Positions 25,410 through 34,386 are shown, numbered from the stretch's first letter. The stretch is DNA of 64,000 nucleotides from Pseudomonadales bacterium (GCA_024234635.1 JACKNX010000011.1:62001-126000); one strand, 5' to 3'. Numbers and translations are program-made. Notes: generated by a model not told the origin, from the letters alone.

Positions 25410-25829
25410 ATGAAGCGGTTTGGCAGCCTCGTCGGCGGCGTCATCGCCCTGTTGATTCTCGTTGCCGCGGGGCATATGGCTTTCATCGAAATCGGTCGCG
25501 AAGTTGTGGTGCTCTCGACGACCGACACCGGGGGAGAGCGCCATCAACGCAGGCTGTGGGCGGTGGATTTTGATGGCGCGGTGTGGCTGCACAGCACGGG
25601 GACGAGTTGGCATGCACTATTTGCACAGCCCGTGACGGTTGGTCTGGCGCGCAACGGCAAAGTTAGCGTCTATCGGGCAACGCCCGTACCGGGACCACAC
25701 CCGGAGATCGATCGCCTTCTGCGTGAGAAATATGGGCTCGCGGATCGCTGGGTTCGATTCCTGGCGCCGGACGATCCGGATGTGCTCGTGGTACGGCTCG
25801 ATCCGGTGGACGATCAGTCCTCGGGATAA
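25410..25829 (+). CDS. Membrane-anchored split-barrel-like protein (paralogue A)
   Basis: The 139 residues open with one membrane segment (LVGGVIALLILVAAGHMAFI), then a small domain on the periplasmic side. Key features are EVVVLSTTDTGGE, RRLWAVDFDGAVWLH, VTVGLARNGKVSVY and a C-terminal LREKYGLADRWV. The ST.D..G...RLW.VD..G..WL pattern recalls the split beta-barrel (PNPOx/deazaflavin-dependent nitroreductase-like) fold; this is recognition by eye, not a search result. Two other products in the window share the pattern (27918-28361 and 39618-40154). The 3' end overlaps the convergent acyl-CoA dehydrogenase gene by 16 bp. Cofactor and substrate are unknown. Confidence 0.75.
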   Translation: MKRFGSLVGGVIALLILVAAGHMAFIEIGREVVVLSTTDTGGERHQRRLWAVDFDGAVWLHSTGTSWHALFAQPVTVGLARNGKVSVYRATPVPGPHPEIDRLLREKYGLADRWVRFLAPDDPDVLVVRLDPVDDQSSG

Positions 25830-27025
25830 TCGCCCAGGGCGACGCGGCCAATGTATTCGCGCGCCTCGGGTCGTGCGCCGGGTTGCATGAACGGACCGGC
25901 GCGCACGTCGCGATAGAGCCGGCTGAGGGTGCTGGACTGCATGTAGCTGCTGCCGCCCACCAGATCCATGGCCGTGTTGACGATGTTGATGGCGCCGCGG
26001 TTCACCACCCACTTGGCGGTCTGGTAGTCGCGCATCAGTTCGTGGGACTGCGCCAGTGTGGGCTGAGGCACGCGCAGAAATGCATCCGCCCGGCGCGCGG
26101 TGGCCAGGAGCACGTCCCGGCACGTGGCAAGTTCAATGGCCATTTCGCCCGTCATGTGGCGCACGCCCGGTAGTTCAGCAGCCGGGCGGCCATTTCGCTT
26201 TTGTTGGCGAAGACTTGTCAATGCAAGCTCGGCCGCGTGCTCGGCGATGCCGAGAAACACGCCCACCAGCGTCAGGTTGCCCAGGGCGCGGTTGGTCAGC
26301 GAGGTGGTGCTCCATCGGCCCCAGGGACCCAGGTGGCGAAGTGCCTGCTTCGGTATCCGCACGTTGTCAAACACGATCGACTGACTCCCGGAGGCGCGCA
26401 TGCCCAGGGCCTGCCAGTCGCCTTGTGGCTGTATGCCCGGCATTCCGATGGGCAGCAGTGTCGTCACGAGATGATCGCCCTCGTCGTTGCGCAGCCGCAG
26501 GTTCATGCCGAGGTGCGTGGCCACGGGCGACAGGGTGACAAACAGCTTGGTCCCGTCGATGCGATAGCCACCGTCCGCCAATGAGGCTTCCGTCAGGGGA
26601 TGCAGGTTGTCCGTACCCCGTTCCGTGGCGGTGGCGCAGATCAGCATGTCGCCCCGAACGATGGCACGCAGTTGCTCGCCGAGAGGTGCGCTGGTGCCGC
26701 CGGATGCGTGCCAGCCTGCCGCCAGTCCCCGGCTGACGCCAAGGTGCATGTTGATGGCGATGGCGGTGGAGCCGTCTCCCTGCCCGAGGCTGCTCATGCC
26801 GAGCGCCCAGTCGTGGATGCAATCCAGGCCCAGACCGCCCAGCGACTCCGGCACGAACGCACTTGCCACGCCTGATTCGACCAGCAGCCGCACGTTGGCA
26901 GGGTCCATGGCGCTTGCGTCGTCCGCGGCGGCGGCCCGCTCGCGCAGCAGGGGACTGACCGCACGCGCGGCATCGACGAATCGCTGTCCGGCCTCAGTGA
27001 CGGGTTCGGCGGGAAACGCGGTCAT
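25814..27025 (-). CDS. Acyl-CoA dehydrogenase family flavoprotein
   Basis: The 403 residues have the three-part ACAD layout: an N-terminal helical domain (ESGVASAFVPESLGGLGLD), a central beta domain (TATERGTDNLHPLTEASL, GYRIDGTKLFVTLSPVATH, GMRASGSQSIVFDNVRIP) and a C-terminal helical domain (NIVNTAMDLVGGSSYM). The central AxxERGTDN replaces the usual TEPGAGSD, and the catalytic Glu is not obvious. This resembles the ACAD-like subgroup that includes flavin monooxygenases. It is the last gene of a minus-strand operon after the lipoprotein and luciferase-like genes (27 bp gap). True substrate unknown. Confidence 0.85.
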   Translation of the reverse strand: MTAFPAEPVTEAGQRFVDAARAVSPLLRERAAAADDASAMDPANVRLLVESGVASAFVPESLGGLGLDCIHDWALGMSSLGQGDGSTAIAINMHLGVSRGLAAGWHASGGTSAPLGEQLRAIVRGDMLICATATERGTDNLHPLTEASLADGGYRIDGTKLFVTLSPVATHLGMNLRLRNDEGDHLVTTLLPIGMPGIQPQGDWQALGMRASGSQSIVFDNVRIPKQALRHLGPWGRWSTTSLTNRALGNLTLVGVFLGIAEHAAELALTSLRQQKRNGRPAAELPGVRHMTGEMAIELATCRDVLLATARRADAFLRVPQPTLAQSHELMRDYQTAKWVVNRGAINIVNTAMDLVGGSSYMQSSTLSRLYRDVRAGPFMQPGARPEAREYIGRVALGDYPED

Positions 27026-27052
27026 TGCGGCAATCCGGTTTGCACGCGCGGC

Positions 27053-27901
27053 CTAGACGGAGGCAGCCCAGGCTACGATCGGGGCGTAGCTGTCCAGCAC
27101 CCGCAGCGCCTCGTCGCGCGCCAGCGTCGGCAGAGACAGCACCACCCGGTTCACACCCTTGTCCCGCAATACCTCGAGCGCCGTGCGATCAGCGGGCTGG
27201 GTCAGCACCGTGATGTCGAGCTCGCTAACGTCGCGTCCGCGTTCCTCGCAGGCCTGGCGAAGCTGCGCCAGTTGCGCATCGAAGCCCGGCGTCATGACGG
27301 GGTACCAGCCATCGGCGTACTCGGCGATGCGCTGCATGGCCCACGTCGAGGTGGCGCCGATGAGCACCGGCGGGCCACCAGCGCGCTTCGGCTTTGGCTG
27401 TACCCATACCGGATCGAAGTCCACGAAGCGGCCATGAAACTCGGCGTCCTTCTGTGTCCAGCACTGCTTCATCGCCAGCACGTGCTCACGCAGGATTGCC
27501 CAGCGGTCCTTGAAATCGAAACCGTGATTGCGCATTTCCTCGGGCAACCAGCCGCCGCCCACACCCAGGAGCAGGCGGCCATTGCTCAGGGAGTCCAGCG
27601 AAGCGCAGCGCTTGGCGAGGGCAATGGGATGATGTTGCGCCACGAGGCAGACGCCTGTGCCTACCTGCAGTCGGTCGGTCACCGCGGCGGCCTGCGCCAG
27701 GTAGGTAAAGGGCTCGTACGCCTCCCAGTATATGGCGGGCAATTCGCCGCCCATGGGGTAGGGCGTTTCGCGGGACGCTGGAATATGCGTATGTTCCACC
27801 ACCCACAGGCTTTCGAAGCCACGGCTCTCCAGCTCACGGCCCAGATCGACCGCGCTGATGGAATAGTCGGTGGGAAAGTTGCTGATGCCGATGTCCATCA
27901 A
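27053..27901 (-). CDS. LLM class (luciferase-like) oxidoreductase, TIGR03619-type
   Basis: The 282-residue TIM-barrel protein has the luciferase-like start (DIGISNFPTDYSISAVDLGR), ESLWVVEHTHIPASRETPYP, LQVGTGVCLVAQHHPIALAK and the GRLLLGVGGGWLPEEMRNHG segment. PVLIGATSTWAMQRIAEYAD is typical of the group annotated as F420-dependent, TIGR03619. FMN use cannot be excluded, and no F420 biosynthesis gene is in the window. It lies 16 bp after the lipoprotein gene and 27 bp before the ACAD gene, so the three are one operon. Confidence 0.87.
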   Translation of the reverse strand: MMDIGISNFPTDYSISAVDLGRELESRGFESLWVVEHTHIPASRETPYPMGGELPAIYWEAYEPFTYLAQAAAVTDRLQVGTGVCLVAQHHPIALAKRCASLDSLSNGRLLLGVGGGWLPEEMRNHGFDFKDRWAILREHVLAMKQCWTQKDAEFHGRFVDFDPVWVQPKPKRAGGPPVLIGATSTWAMQRIAEYADGWYPVMTPGFDAQLAQLRQACEERGRDVSELDITVLTQPADRTALEVLRDKGVNRVVLSLPTLARDEALRVLDSYAPIVAWAASV

Positions 27902-27917
27902 GTGTCTCCAGGTTCGT

Positions 27918-28361
27918 TCAGGGACGATCGAGGCGATAGATCAGGGCGTCCGTCACCCAGTTGTCTTCTTCGTCGATGTCGTATTTTTCGGTGTACGCCG
28001 CGGCGACACGGCCCCGCTCGTCGCCTTCGCCGCCAACCGCGCTGGCCACGAGATCATGAATTGCGCCTTTCACGCGCACCCGCACGCGGGGATCCGTGTC
28101 GATGAACGGTGTCCAGCGGGTGCCTTCGGCGCTCGTGGCGATGTACAGATCGGCGCCGAGACCAACAGCCCAGATATTGTGGGAGTAGGGGTCTGACGGG
28201 CGGAATTCGACCTGTATCACGTCCTCGTCGGCGACTGCGGACCAGTCCGGCGGTGGCGCCGCCGACTCCCCGGTCAACGCGCCTCCGGGGAACACGAACA
28301 GCGGATCGCCACAGGCGGCCAGGGTCATCACGGAACACAGGAAAAGGAATCTGCTCAACAT
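27918..28361 (-). CDS. Lipoprotein with split-barrel-like domain (paralogue C)
   Basis: The 147-residue precursor has a lipoprotein signal peptide ending in the lipobox LAAC, with Cys17 as the lipidated residue. The mature part repeats the pattern of the 25410-25829 product: VIQVEFRPSDPYSHNIWAVG, a W before a DPRVRVRVKG strand, and YTEKYDIDEEDNWVTDALIY to the end. A divergent paralogue with a different membrane anchor is the simplest reading. It is the first gene of the operon with the luciferase-like oxidoreductase and ACAD. It may be a periplasmic flavin-, haem- or F420-binding protein; this is inference. Confidence 0.75.
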   Translation of the reverse strand: MLSRFLFLCSVMTLAACGDPLFVFPGGALTGESAAPPPDWSAVADEDVIQVEFRPSDPYSHNIWAVGLGADLYIATSAEGTRWTPFIDTDPRVRVRVKGAIHDLVASAVGGEGDERGRVAAAYTEKYDIDEEDNWVTDALIYRLDRP

Positions 28362-28533
28362 GGTTTCCCTTCGCGTTGGGTGGTGTGGTGGCGAGCCGTG
28401 TCGCAGGATTGCGCCTATTGAAGGGCATTCCGCTGCGGATGGGTAGCTCAGACCTGTCCTGGATTGTGTCCGGTCTGCACCCCATCAGGTTGGGTTAGAC
28501 TACCAGCCCCTGTCATTCCGGAAGTAGTTCATC

Positions 28534-29730
28534 ATGGCCGAAATCCAGACCGCCGTCGTACTCAGCGCCGCCCGCACCCCCATTGGCCGCTTCGGCGGCG
28601 GGCTCGCGGATGTGCCCCTCGAGGATCTGGGTGCGCTGGTGGTTCGAGCCGCCGCAGACCGGGCGGGCATCGATCCGGCACAGATATCCTCAGCGGTGTT
28701 CGGTAACGTGTTGCGCACCAAGGCCAACGATTCCTACATCGCACGCCTCTGCGCCATCAAGGGCGGCATGGCGAAAGAATCCAGTGCGGTGACGGTCAAT
28801 CGCCTGTGCGGGTCGGGCGTGGAGGCCATCGTCAATGCCGCGCAGCAGATCCAGCTGGGTGAGGTGGACCTCGCGCTGGCTGGTGGCGTGGAGTCCATGA
28901 GCCGCTCCACCTTCTCCAGCGCCGTACCCAGATTCGGTGCCCGCATGGGCGCGGTGACGCTGGACGATGACATGCTGGCCACCCTGCACGATCCGTTTGG
29001 CGCCGGGCATATGGGCATCACCGCCGAAAACGTCGCAGAGCGGTTCCAGATCGACCGTGCCGCGCAGGATGCCTTTGCCGAGGAGAGCCATCGTCGGGCG
29101 ATCAACGCCATCGACCAGGGCTATTTCAAGAGCCAGATCGTGCCGGTGCCCATCACGAGCCGGAAAGGCACCGTGCATGTGGATACCGATGAGCATCCGC
29201 GCCGGGATGTGTCCGCTGAAGGTCTTGCCGCGCTCAAGCCGGCCTTCAAACGCGATGGCGGGACGGTGACGGCGGGCAATGCTTCCGGCATCAACGACGG
29301 CGCGGCGGCGCTGGTGCTTGCCTCCGAGGCCTGGGCCATGGCCAATGGCAGGAAGCCCATTGCCCGCGTTGTATCGTACGCGCGCGCGGGCGTTGATCCG
29401 TCTGTCATGGGTACCGGTCCGATTCCCGCCGTGCGCAAGGCTCTTGAGCGGGCGCGGCTGGGTATCGACGACATGGATGTGATCGAATCCAACGAAGCAT
29501 TTGCCGCACAGGCGTGCGCGGTGGCCAAGGAACTGGGTTTTCCCGCGGACCGCACCAATCCCAACGGCGGTGCCATTGCGCTGGGGCACCCGGTGGGCGC
29601 CACGGGCGCCATCATCGCCACCAAGTGCCTGTATGAACTCGAGCGTACTGGCGGGCGCTTTGGCCTGGTCACCCTGTGTATCGGCGGCGGGCAGGGCATC
29701 GCCGTGGTCTTCGAGCGGGTGACCGACTGA
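28534..29730 (+). CDS. Acetyl-CoA acetyltransferase (thiolase)
   Basis: The 398-residue thiolase has the acyl-accepting Cys92 (VNRLCGSGVEAIVNAA), the GHPVGATGA motif with His352, and the second Cys382 (TLCIGGGQGIAVVFE). It either condenses two acetyl-CoA to acetoacetyl-CoA or cleaves 3-ketoacyl-CoA. The N-terminus (AVVLSAARTPIGRFGGGLAD) and length match biosynthetic acetyl-CoA acetyltransferases, but beta-oxidation cannot be excluded. It is divergent from the lipoprotein operon across 172 bp and stands alone before the sigma-factor module. Confidence 0.93.
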   Translation: MAEIQTAVVLSAARTPIGRFGGGLADVPLEDLGALVVRAAADRAGIDPAQISSAVFGNVLRTKANDSYIARLCAIKGGMAKESSAVTVNRLCGSGVEAIVNAAQQIQLGEVDLALAGGVESMSRSTFSSAVPRFGARMGAVTLDDDMLATLHDPFGAGHMGITAENVAERFQIDRAAQDAFAEESHRRAINAIDQGYFKSQIVPVPITSRKGTVHVDTDEHPRRDVSAEGLAALKPAFKRDGGTVTAGNASGINDGAAALVLASEAWAMANGRKPIARVVSYARAGVDPSVMGTGPIPAVRKALERARLGIDDMDVIESNEAFAAQACAVAKELGFPADRTNPNGGAIALGHPVGATGAIIATKCLYELERTGGRFGLVTLCIGGGQGIAVVFERVTD

Positions 29731-29825
29731 CGGCCGGCCGCCGCGGGAGGCATGGTGTCGAAGCGATGGTCCGGGACTGATCGCGGTAACCACCCGCGAC
29801 GTAGTAGTGACCGCGTTCGACTGAA

Positions 29826-30422
29826 ATGATCGATTGGCCTGAAGACGACCCACCCGAGTCACAGTCGGCGCTGGATGTGCTTTACGCGGAGTGGCGGCGC
29901 GGCAGCGAACAAGCCGGGAACGAGCTGTTCGATTCGCTTTATTCGGATCTGAAACGGATCGCATCGTCGCTCCTTCGCCGGGACGCCGGCAACCTGTCCC
30001 TTGCCACCGGCGATCTCGTCGGTGAAACGGTTCTGCGGCTGCTGAAGTCCGGTACGCTGAAGATTGTGGATGAAGCGCACCTGCGCGCGTTATGCGCGCG
30101 CATAATGCGCAACACGCTCACCGACGCGGCAAAGCGACGCCGGCGCGAAAAGCGACGGGCAGTTCTCGTGACCCTGAACCTCGACCAGATCGAGGACGCC
30201 AGCGGGGCCGATCGGGTTGTGAGCCTGCTGGCTCTCGTTGATGCGCTCGATCGCCTGCGTGCGTTGCACCCGCGATGGGCGGATGTGGTCGAGTTGAAGT
30301 ACTTCGGCGGCTTCACCAACGAAGAAGTGGCAGCCTTCCTTGGCATATCCGTGCCAACGGTAAAACGCGCCTGGAACGCGGCGGTTCGCTGGCTGACCCT
30401 GAACCTCGACAGTGACACCTGA
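29826..30422 (+). CDS. ECF sigma factor, kinase-linked type (ECF43/TIGR02999-like)
   Basis: The 198-residue protein has sigma region 2 (about 30-105) and region 4 (about 135-195, helix-turn-helix FTNEEVAAFLGISVPTVKRA). In region 2.2 the usual acidic DAED ahead of LVQET is replaced by LATG-DLVGET, with Thr61 there. In kinase-linked ECFs such as EcfP of Vibrio parahaemolyticus, a Thr in this region is phosphorylated by the partner kinase to activate the sigma. A Ser/Thr kinase gene overlaps this one by 11 bp, and no anti-sigma gene is near. Activation by phosphorylation is thus a well-supported inference, not proof. Confidence 0.87.
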   Translation: MIDWPEDDPPESQSALDVLYAEWRRGSEQAGNELFDSLYSDLKRIASSLLRRDAGNLSLATGDLVGETVLRLLKSGTLKIVDEAHLRALCARIMRNTLTDAAKRRRREKRRAVLVTLNLDQIEDASGADRVVSLLALVDALDRLRALHPRWADVVELKYFGGFTNEEVAAFLGISVPTVKRAWNAAVRWLTLNLDSDT

Positions 30423-32811
30423 CAGGGAGCGACTTGCCATGGCGTGGCTGGAGGCTGCGCTGGCGGTTGCCGAATCCGAACGAGAGGCATTCGTACGACA
30501 GAAGTGCAGGGACGATCCGGAAGTTGCCGGTTATGTGCTGAAACTGCTTCGGACCGACCCCGGCGTCTCGGGCCTCTCGACCGGTGGCGCGGCAGGAATC
30601 GAGCAGGCACTGGCCATGCCTGCCGTCATCGATATGTACAGGATCGACCGTGAGCTCGGACGCGGCGGGATGGGTGCGGTGTACCTGGCACACCGGCAGG
30701 CGGACGACTTTTCCCACACGGTTGCCATCAAGGTGGTCAATCCCGCTGGTATCGGCGAAGCCAACGTGCAAAGGCTGGCAGCTGAACGCTCGACGCTTGC
30801 CCGGCTGAAACATCCGAACATTGCGCAGCTGTACGACGGCGGCCAGTTACCGGATGGCGCGCCCTACCTCGTCATGGAGTACTTCGACGGTGCCCAGCTT
30901 GGATCGGTGCTCGCCAACCGGCAGCTGGGTTTTGCGGACAGGGTGTCCCTGTTCTCCCAGGTATGTGCCGGGGTTTCCCACGCGCACCGTAACCTTGTCA
31001 TTCACCGGGACCTGTCGCCGGCCAATATTCTGGTCAACGAAGCGCTGCAGGTGAAGATCATCGACTTCGGGATTGCCCACGATCTTCAGGCCGGCGATCT
31101 TCTTCAGGCGCCGACCGGCGCCCCGTTGTTCACGATGACACCCGGGTTTGCCGCCCCGGAACGGATGGATGGTGCGGTGTCTTCAACCGCTACGGACGTC
31201 TATTCCCTGGGAAAGATCCTCGAGCGTTTGATGGCGGGTGCAAAACCGCCCAGGGAAAAGGATCTGATCGCGATCATCCGGAAAGCGACCGCGACTCAAC
31301 CCGATCACCGTTATGCCTCCGCGGATGCGTTGATGGACGATGTCGTCGCCTGGTTCGAGGTACGTCCCGTGCGGGCAGTCACACCGTCCTACCCGTACCG
31401 GCTCGCGCGTTTCTTCCAGCGATGGCGGTGGCAGGTGGGCGCGGGGATCACGGCCCTGGCGCTGGTGCTGGTGGCATCAACGGCCAGCGTGGTGCTCTAT
31501 CTTCGTGCAGAGGCGAGCAGCGATGAGGCTGAGGAGCGCTTCGAGGAGGTGCGATCGCTGGCAAACTATCTCATTTTCGGGCTGCATGATGAGCTGGACC
31601 GGCTCGAGGGTTCCGCGGTGGCCCGTGAGCACGTGCTTGCGCGTGGCATCGAGTACCTGGACAGGCTGTCCGCGCTCGGTCCGGTCCCGGTTGACCTGCG
31701 GTCTGAACTTGCGCTTGGCTATCAGCGGCTGAGCGACGTGCGCGGCAATCCGGCGCGGGCCAATCTGGGCGAGCGGGAAGCCGCCTTTGACCTGCAGCGT
31801 CGCGCCGTCGACATGGCGTCGCAACTGATCAACGAACGCCGGGATGCACGGAGCCTGAGAACCTACGCGGAAATACTGCACAACAGCGCGGTGCAGCAGA
31901 TCTTCTCGCGCAACGATCTGGATGCGGCCGTCGCCGAACTGCTCCAGGTGAAGTCGGTCTACGCGGAACTCGCGGCAACGGAGCCGCCTGCCTTCGATGA
32001 CCGGCTGGCGAGCGCGCATGTCGAGATGATGCTGGGCTACAGCCTCAGGATTCTGGCGCGCTACGGCGAGGCGGTGGAATTCGTCGAACGTGCCCTGGAT
32101 GCATACCGGCAGCTTGCCCGTGAACAGCCAACCAGTTTTGATGCGCGGTTTGGACTGGCGCGGGCTGAAGTCACGGCAGCGGAAGTCCATTCGTGGTCCA
32201 CTTATGTCAGCGCCCAACCGGACTATGCGCCAGCGCTCGCGCTGTTTGATGCGGGCGTGGCCCGATGGCGTGCCATGGCCGGCGATACCCCGTCTGACAG
32301 CAGGGTGCGTGATGAACTTGTGATTGCGCTCCTCAAACGGGCGAATACGACGTGCTACCTGCCGCCTCCCCACCCGGAAGCCGGGTTGGCGGATCTGGTC
32401 GAGGCGCTCACGCTCGGGATGGCCTGGCAGGCCGCCAACCCGCGCGATCAGCGAGCCGCGCAGCACAACACCCACAATCTCGTGCAGCAGACAGCCTGTC
32501 TGATCAGTCTGGGCCGGGCGGATGATGCGCTACGGGTGGCGCAGCAGGCCATCGCGGCGCGCCGAGCAGCACTGGCCAGCCAGCCGGACAATCCGAACGT
32601 CAACACCGATCTGGCCAACACGCTCTGGTCCATCAGCTCGGTGCTCATCGAGGCGGGCCTGGATGCCGAGGCCTGCAGCATGGCCGATGAAGTCGTGTCC
32701 CTTTATGCACGGTTCGAGGAAAACGGCTGGCCCATGCATCCGTTCAATCAGGATGAATTGACCAGCAGCTCGGAATATGTCGCTGACTGTGGAAGCCGAG
32801 GTCTGCTCTAG
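30412..32811 (+). CDS. Membrane Ser/Thr protein kinase with TPR-like periplasmic region
   Basis: Of the 799 residues, about 75-320 form a Hanks-type kinase: glycine loop GRGGMG (83-88), VAIKVV with Lys107, HRDLSPAN (198-205) with catalytic Asp200, DFG (218-220) and APE (248-250). The Lys normally found in HRDLKPxN is Ser202. One membrane helix follows (341-364). About 430 residues of helical, TPR-like repeats come after it, presumably periplasmic. An N-terminal 70-residue helical region precedes the kinase. The GTG start overlaps the sigma gene by 11 bp. It likely senses an envelope signal and phosphorylates the sigma factor. Confidence 0.9.
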   Translation: MTPDRERLAMAWLEAALAVAESEREAFVRQKCRDDPEVAGYVLKLLRTDPGVSGLSTGGAAGIEQALAMPAVIDMYRIDRELGRGGMGAVYLAHRQADDFSHTVAIKVVNPAGIGEANVQRLAAERSTLARLKHPNIAQLYDGGQLPDGAPYLVMEYFDGAQLGSVLANRQLGFADRVSLFSQVCAGVSHAHRNLVIHRDLSPANILVNEALQVKIIDFGIAHDLQAGDLLQAPTGAPLFTMTPGFAAPERMDGAVSSTATDVYSLGKILERLMAGAKPPREKDLIAIIRKATATQPDHRYASADALMDDVVAWFEVRPVRAVTPSYPYRLARFFQRWRWQVGAGITALALVLVASTASVVLYLRAEASSDEAEERFEEVRSLANYLIFGLHDELDRLEGSAVAREHVLARGIEYLDRLSALGPVPVDLRSELALGYQRLSDVRGNPARANLGEREAAFDLQRRAVDMASQLINERRDARSLRTYAEILHNSAVQQIFSRNDLDAAVAELLQVKSVYAELAATEPPAFDDRLASAHVEMMLGYSLRILARYGEAVEFVERALDAYRQLAREQPTSFDARFGLARAEVTAAEVHSWSTYVSAQPDYAPALALFDAGVARWRAMAGDTPSDSRVRDELVIALLKRANTTCYLPPPHPEAGLADLVEALTLGMAWQAANPRDQRAAQHNTHNLVQQTACLISLGRADDALRVAQQAIAARRAALASQPDNPNVNTDLANTLWSISSVLIEAGLDAEACSMADEVVSLYARFEENGWPMHPFNQDELTSSSEYVADCGSRGLL

Positions 32812-33000
32812 CGATTCCGGGACCGCTCGTCTCCACCGCGACAGGACCGACTGTCTTCAGGTTGGACGCCTCCTGGTCGCAGATTTTTTTTAAGGATCGT
32901 TGATCCCTTTTTCCCGGATATGTCGCTTCTGGCAGGGAGAGGGCAGATTTGGTTTGCCGCGGCAAACGTACTGCCTGCCATCCCACAGGAGACAGAAGCA

Positions 33001-34386
33001 ATGAACGGAAAACCCGGTATCCGAAACACGTTGGGAACGCGACTTGACGGAAGCGGGCGGCTGCGCGGTCGGAGAAATCGCTTTCTGCCAGTAATCAGCC
33101 TTGTCAGTGTCCTCGCTACCGCGAACGCAGCTGGTGACGTTCTCGTCGACGGCATCAGTCTCGGCGGTTCTGGTGGAACAGTTGTGCTGGGTTGGACGAT
33201 TGGTCAGCTCGAGGGTGAGCCTGCGTGTGATGGTCAAGCTGTCAAAGTTGTCGTTGACCAGGATGGGATTCTCACGGAAACGACCGGCAAGCTTAGTCAA
33301 TTCGGATACTACAGGTGTCATCTGGCGGGACAGCCGAGGCTGGGCAACCACCCATATGTTGCCTACAGAAAACGATTCTTCAGCGCCAAACGCATCGAGT
33401 TGTCGCTTCTGCACCCGGCGAGTGGTGAGCGTATCTGGCACGGCATTGGCCCGGATACACAGGCGCCGGCGGCGGTCGCCAAACCGGAAACCGTGCCACA
33501 GAACGCGGTGCTGGCAGAGTCCGGGAAGGTCCCGTCGCAACCGCCGCCTGCAGTGCGCCAGTACACAGAACTGGATCTGCCAGCCGCACTTCGGAGCACT
33601 GAGCTGATTCCCTTCCTGCCCGGAAGGGAGAAAATCCAGCGTGAAGCCTTCTGGGGCCCTGAGACCCGGGACTACGTCGTTGGCCGATGCATGCAGTTCG
33701 CCTATACCTATCTGCGCAGCGAAAACTACTGGCTGAGCCTCGACAGCAGCCTGGCCAGGCTCAACACGCTCAACGGGCTGCCCGAACTACCTCTCGACAG
33801 GGACAACGCAGCGGCGTTGTGCGCCTCGCCGGATCGGCGCGAGTCGCTGCGCAGTCAGCTTCCCGGAAAATCCACACGGCTGCTGGACAACCTGTGTTTA
33901 CTGGCGACGCCCAACGGCAGGGCCAGCTTCGACCCGTCCCCCGCTTCCATGCCAACGGGACACAACATCTGCTTCGATCTCGATCGGCTTCGCAGCGATG
34001 AGGTGGCTGCCTGCATGCAGACTGAAGGTCGTACGACGTTGAAAACACCTGGGCTGACGTTTGCCGACTACTGTGCATGCGCAGGCGATCGTCGGGCCGC
34101 TTCGTTTGCGAGCGGAAAATACCCGTTGGATTCCAATACGCTTGTACAGACGTCGGTGGCAGCCCGGCTTGCCTGTGACCCGGGTAAAACGAAGGTTCAG
34201 CCGGCGAAGGCGGACAAGGGCGGTTCGACGGTGAGTGCGCAGGCGACATCCGAAGCGTCCGGTGAGGGTGGCGTCGGGACGTCGATAGGCGATGGTGAGC
34301 AGAAAGCGAAACAGACGTTGAAGGATTCGGCCGAAAAGGCCAAGGAGTCAGTCAAGAAGGGGTTCAAGAAGGTGTTCAACTGGTAG
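33001..34386 (+). CDS. Exported cysteine-rich protein of unknown function
   Basis: I do not recognise this 461-residue product. After a basic start (RGRRNRF) there is a probable signal peptide (LPVISLVSVLATANA, cleavage near AGD). The mature chain has ten cysteines, among them PAC, YRC, GRC and DYCACAGD, suggesting disulfides. A proline-rich linker lies around residues 165-185. The last 27 residues form a lysine-rich, amphipathic-looking segment ending KKGFKKVFNW. The ATG at 33001 was chosen because AGGAGA lies just upstream. It is 189 bp after the kinase gene on the same strand and may be a target or partner of that module. Confidence 0.72.
   Translation: MNGKPGIRNTLGTRLDGSGRLRGRRNRFLPVISLVSVLATANAAGDVLVDGISLGGSGGTVVLGWTIGQLEGEPACDGQAVKVVVDQDGILTETTGKLSQFGYYRCHLAGQPRLGNHPYVAYRKRFFSAKRIELSLLHPASGERIWHGIGPDTQAPAAVAKPETVPQNAVLAESGKVPSQPPPAVRQYTELDLPAALRSTELIPFLPGREKIQREAFWGPETRDYVVGRCMQFAYTYLRSENYWLSLDSSLARLNTLNGLPELPLDRDNAAALCASPDRRESLRSQLPGKSTRLLDNLCLLATPNGRASFDPSPASMPTGHNICFDLDRLRSDEVAACMQTEGRTTLKTPGLTFADYCACAGDRRAASFASGKYPLDSNTLVQTSVAARLACDPGKTKVQPAKADKGGSTVSAQATSEASGEGGVGTSIGDGEQKAKQTLKDSAEKAKESVKKGFKKVFNW

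Noticed and set aside
28362..28533. Clear promoter in the gap before the thiolase gene
   Set aside because: TAGACT near 28496 could be a -10 box, but no convincing -35 hexamer is at the right distance.
32883..32912. Terminator after the kinase gene (T-tract, GGATC-GTT-GATCC, then CTTTTT)
   Set aside because: The stem is only 5 bp and A/T runs lie on both sides, so it may simply be an AT-rich patch or promoter region; the sequence does not decide.
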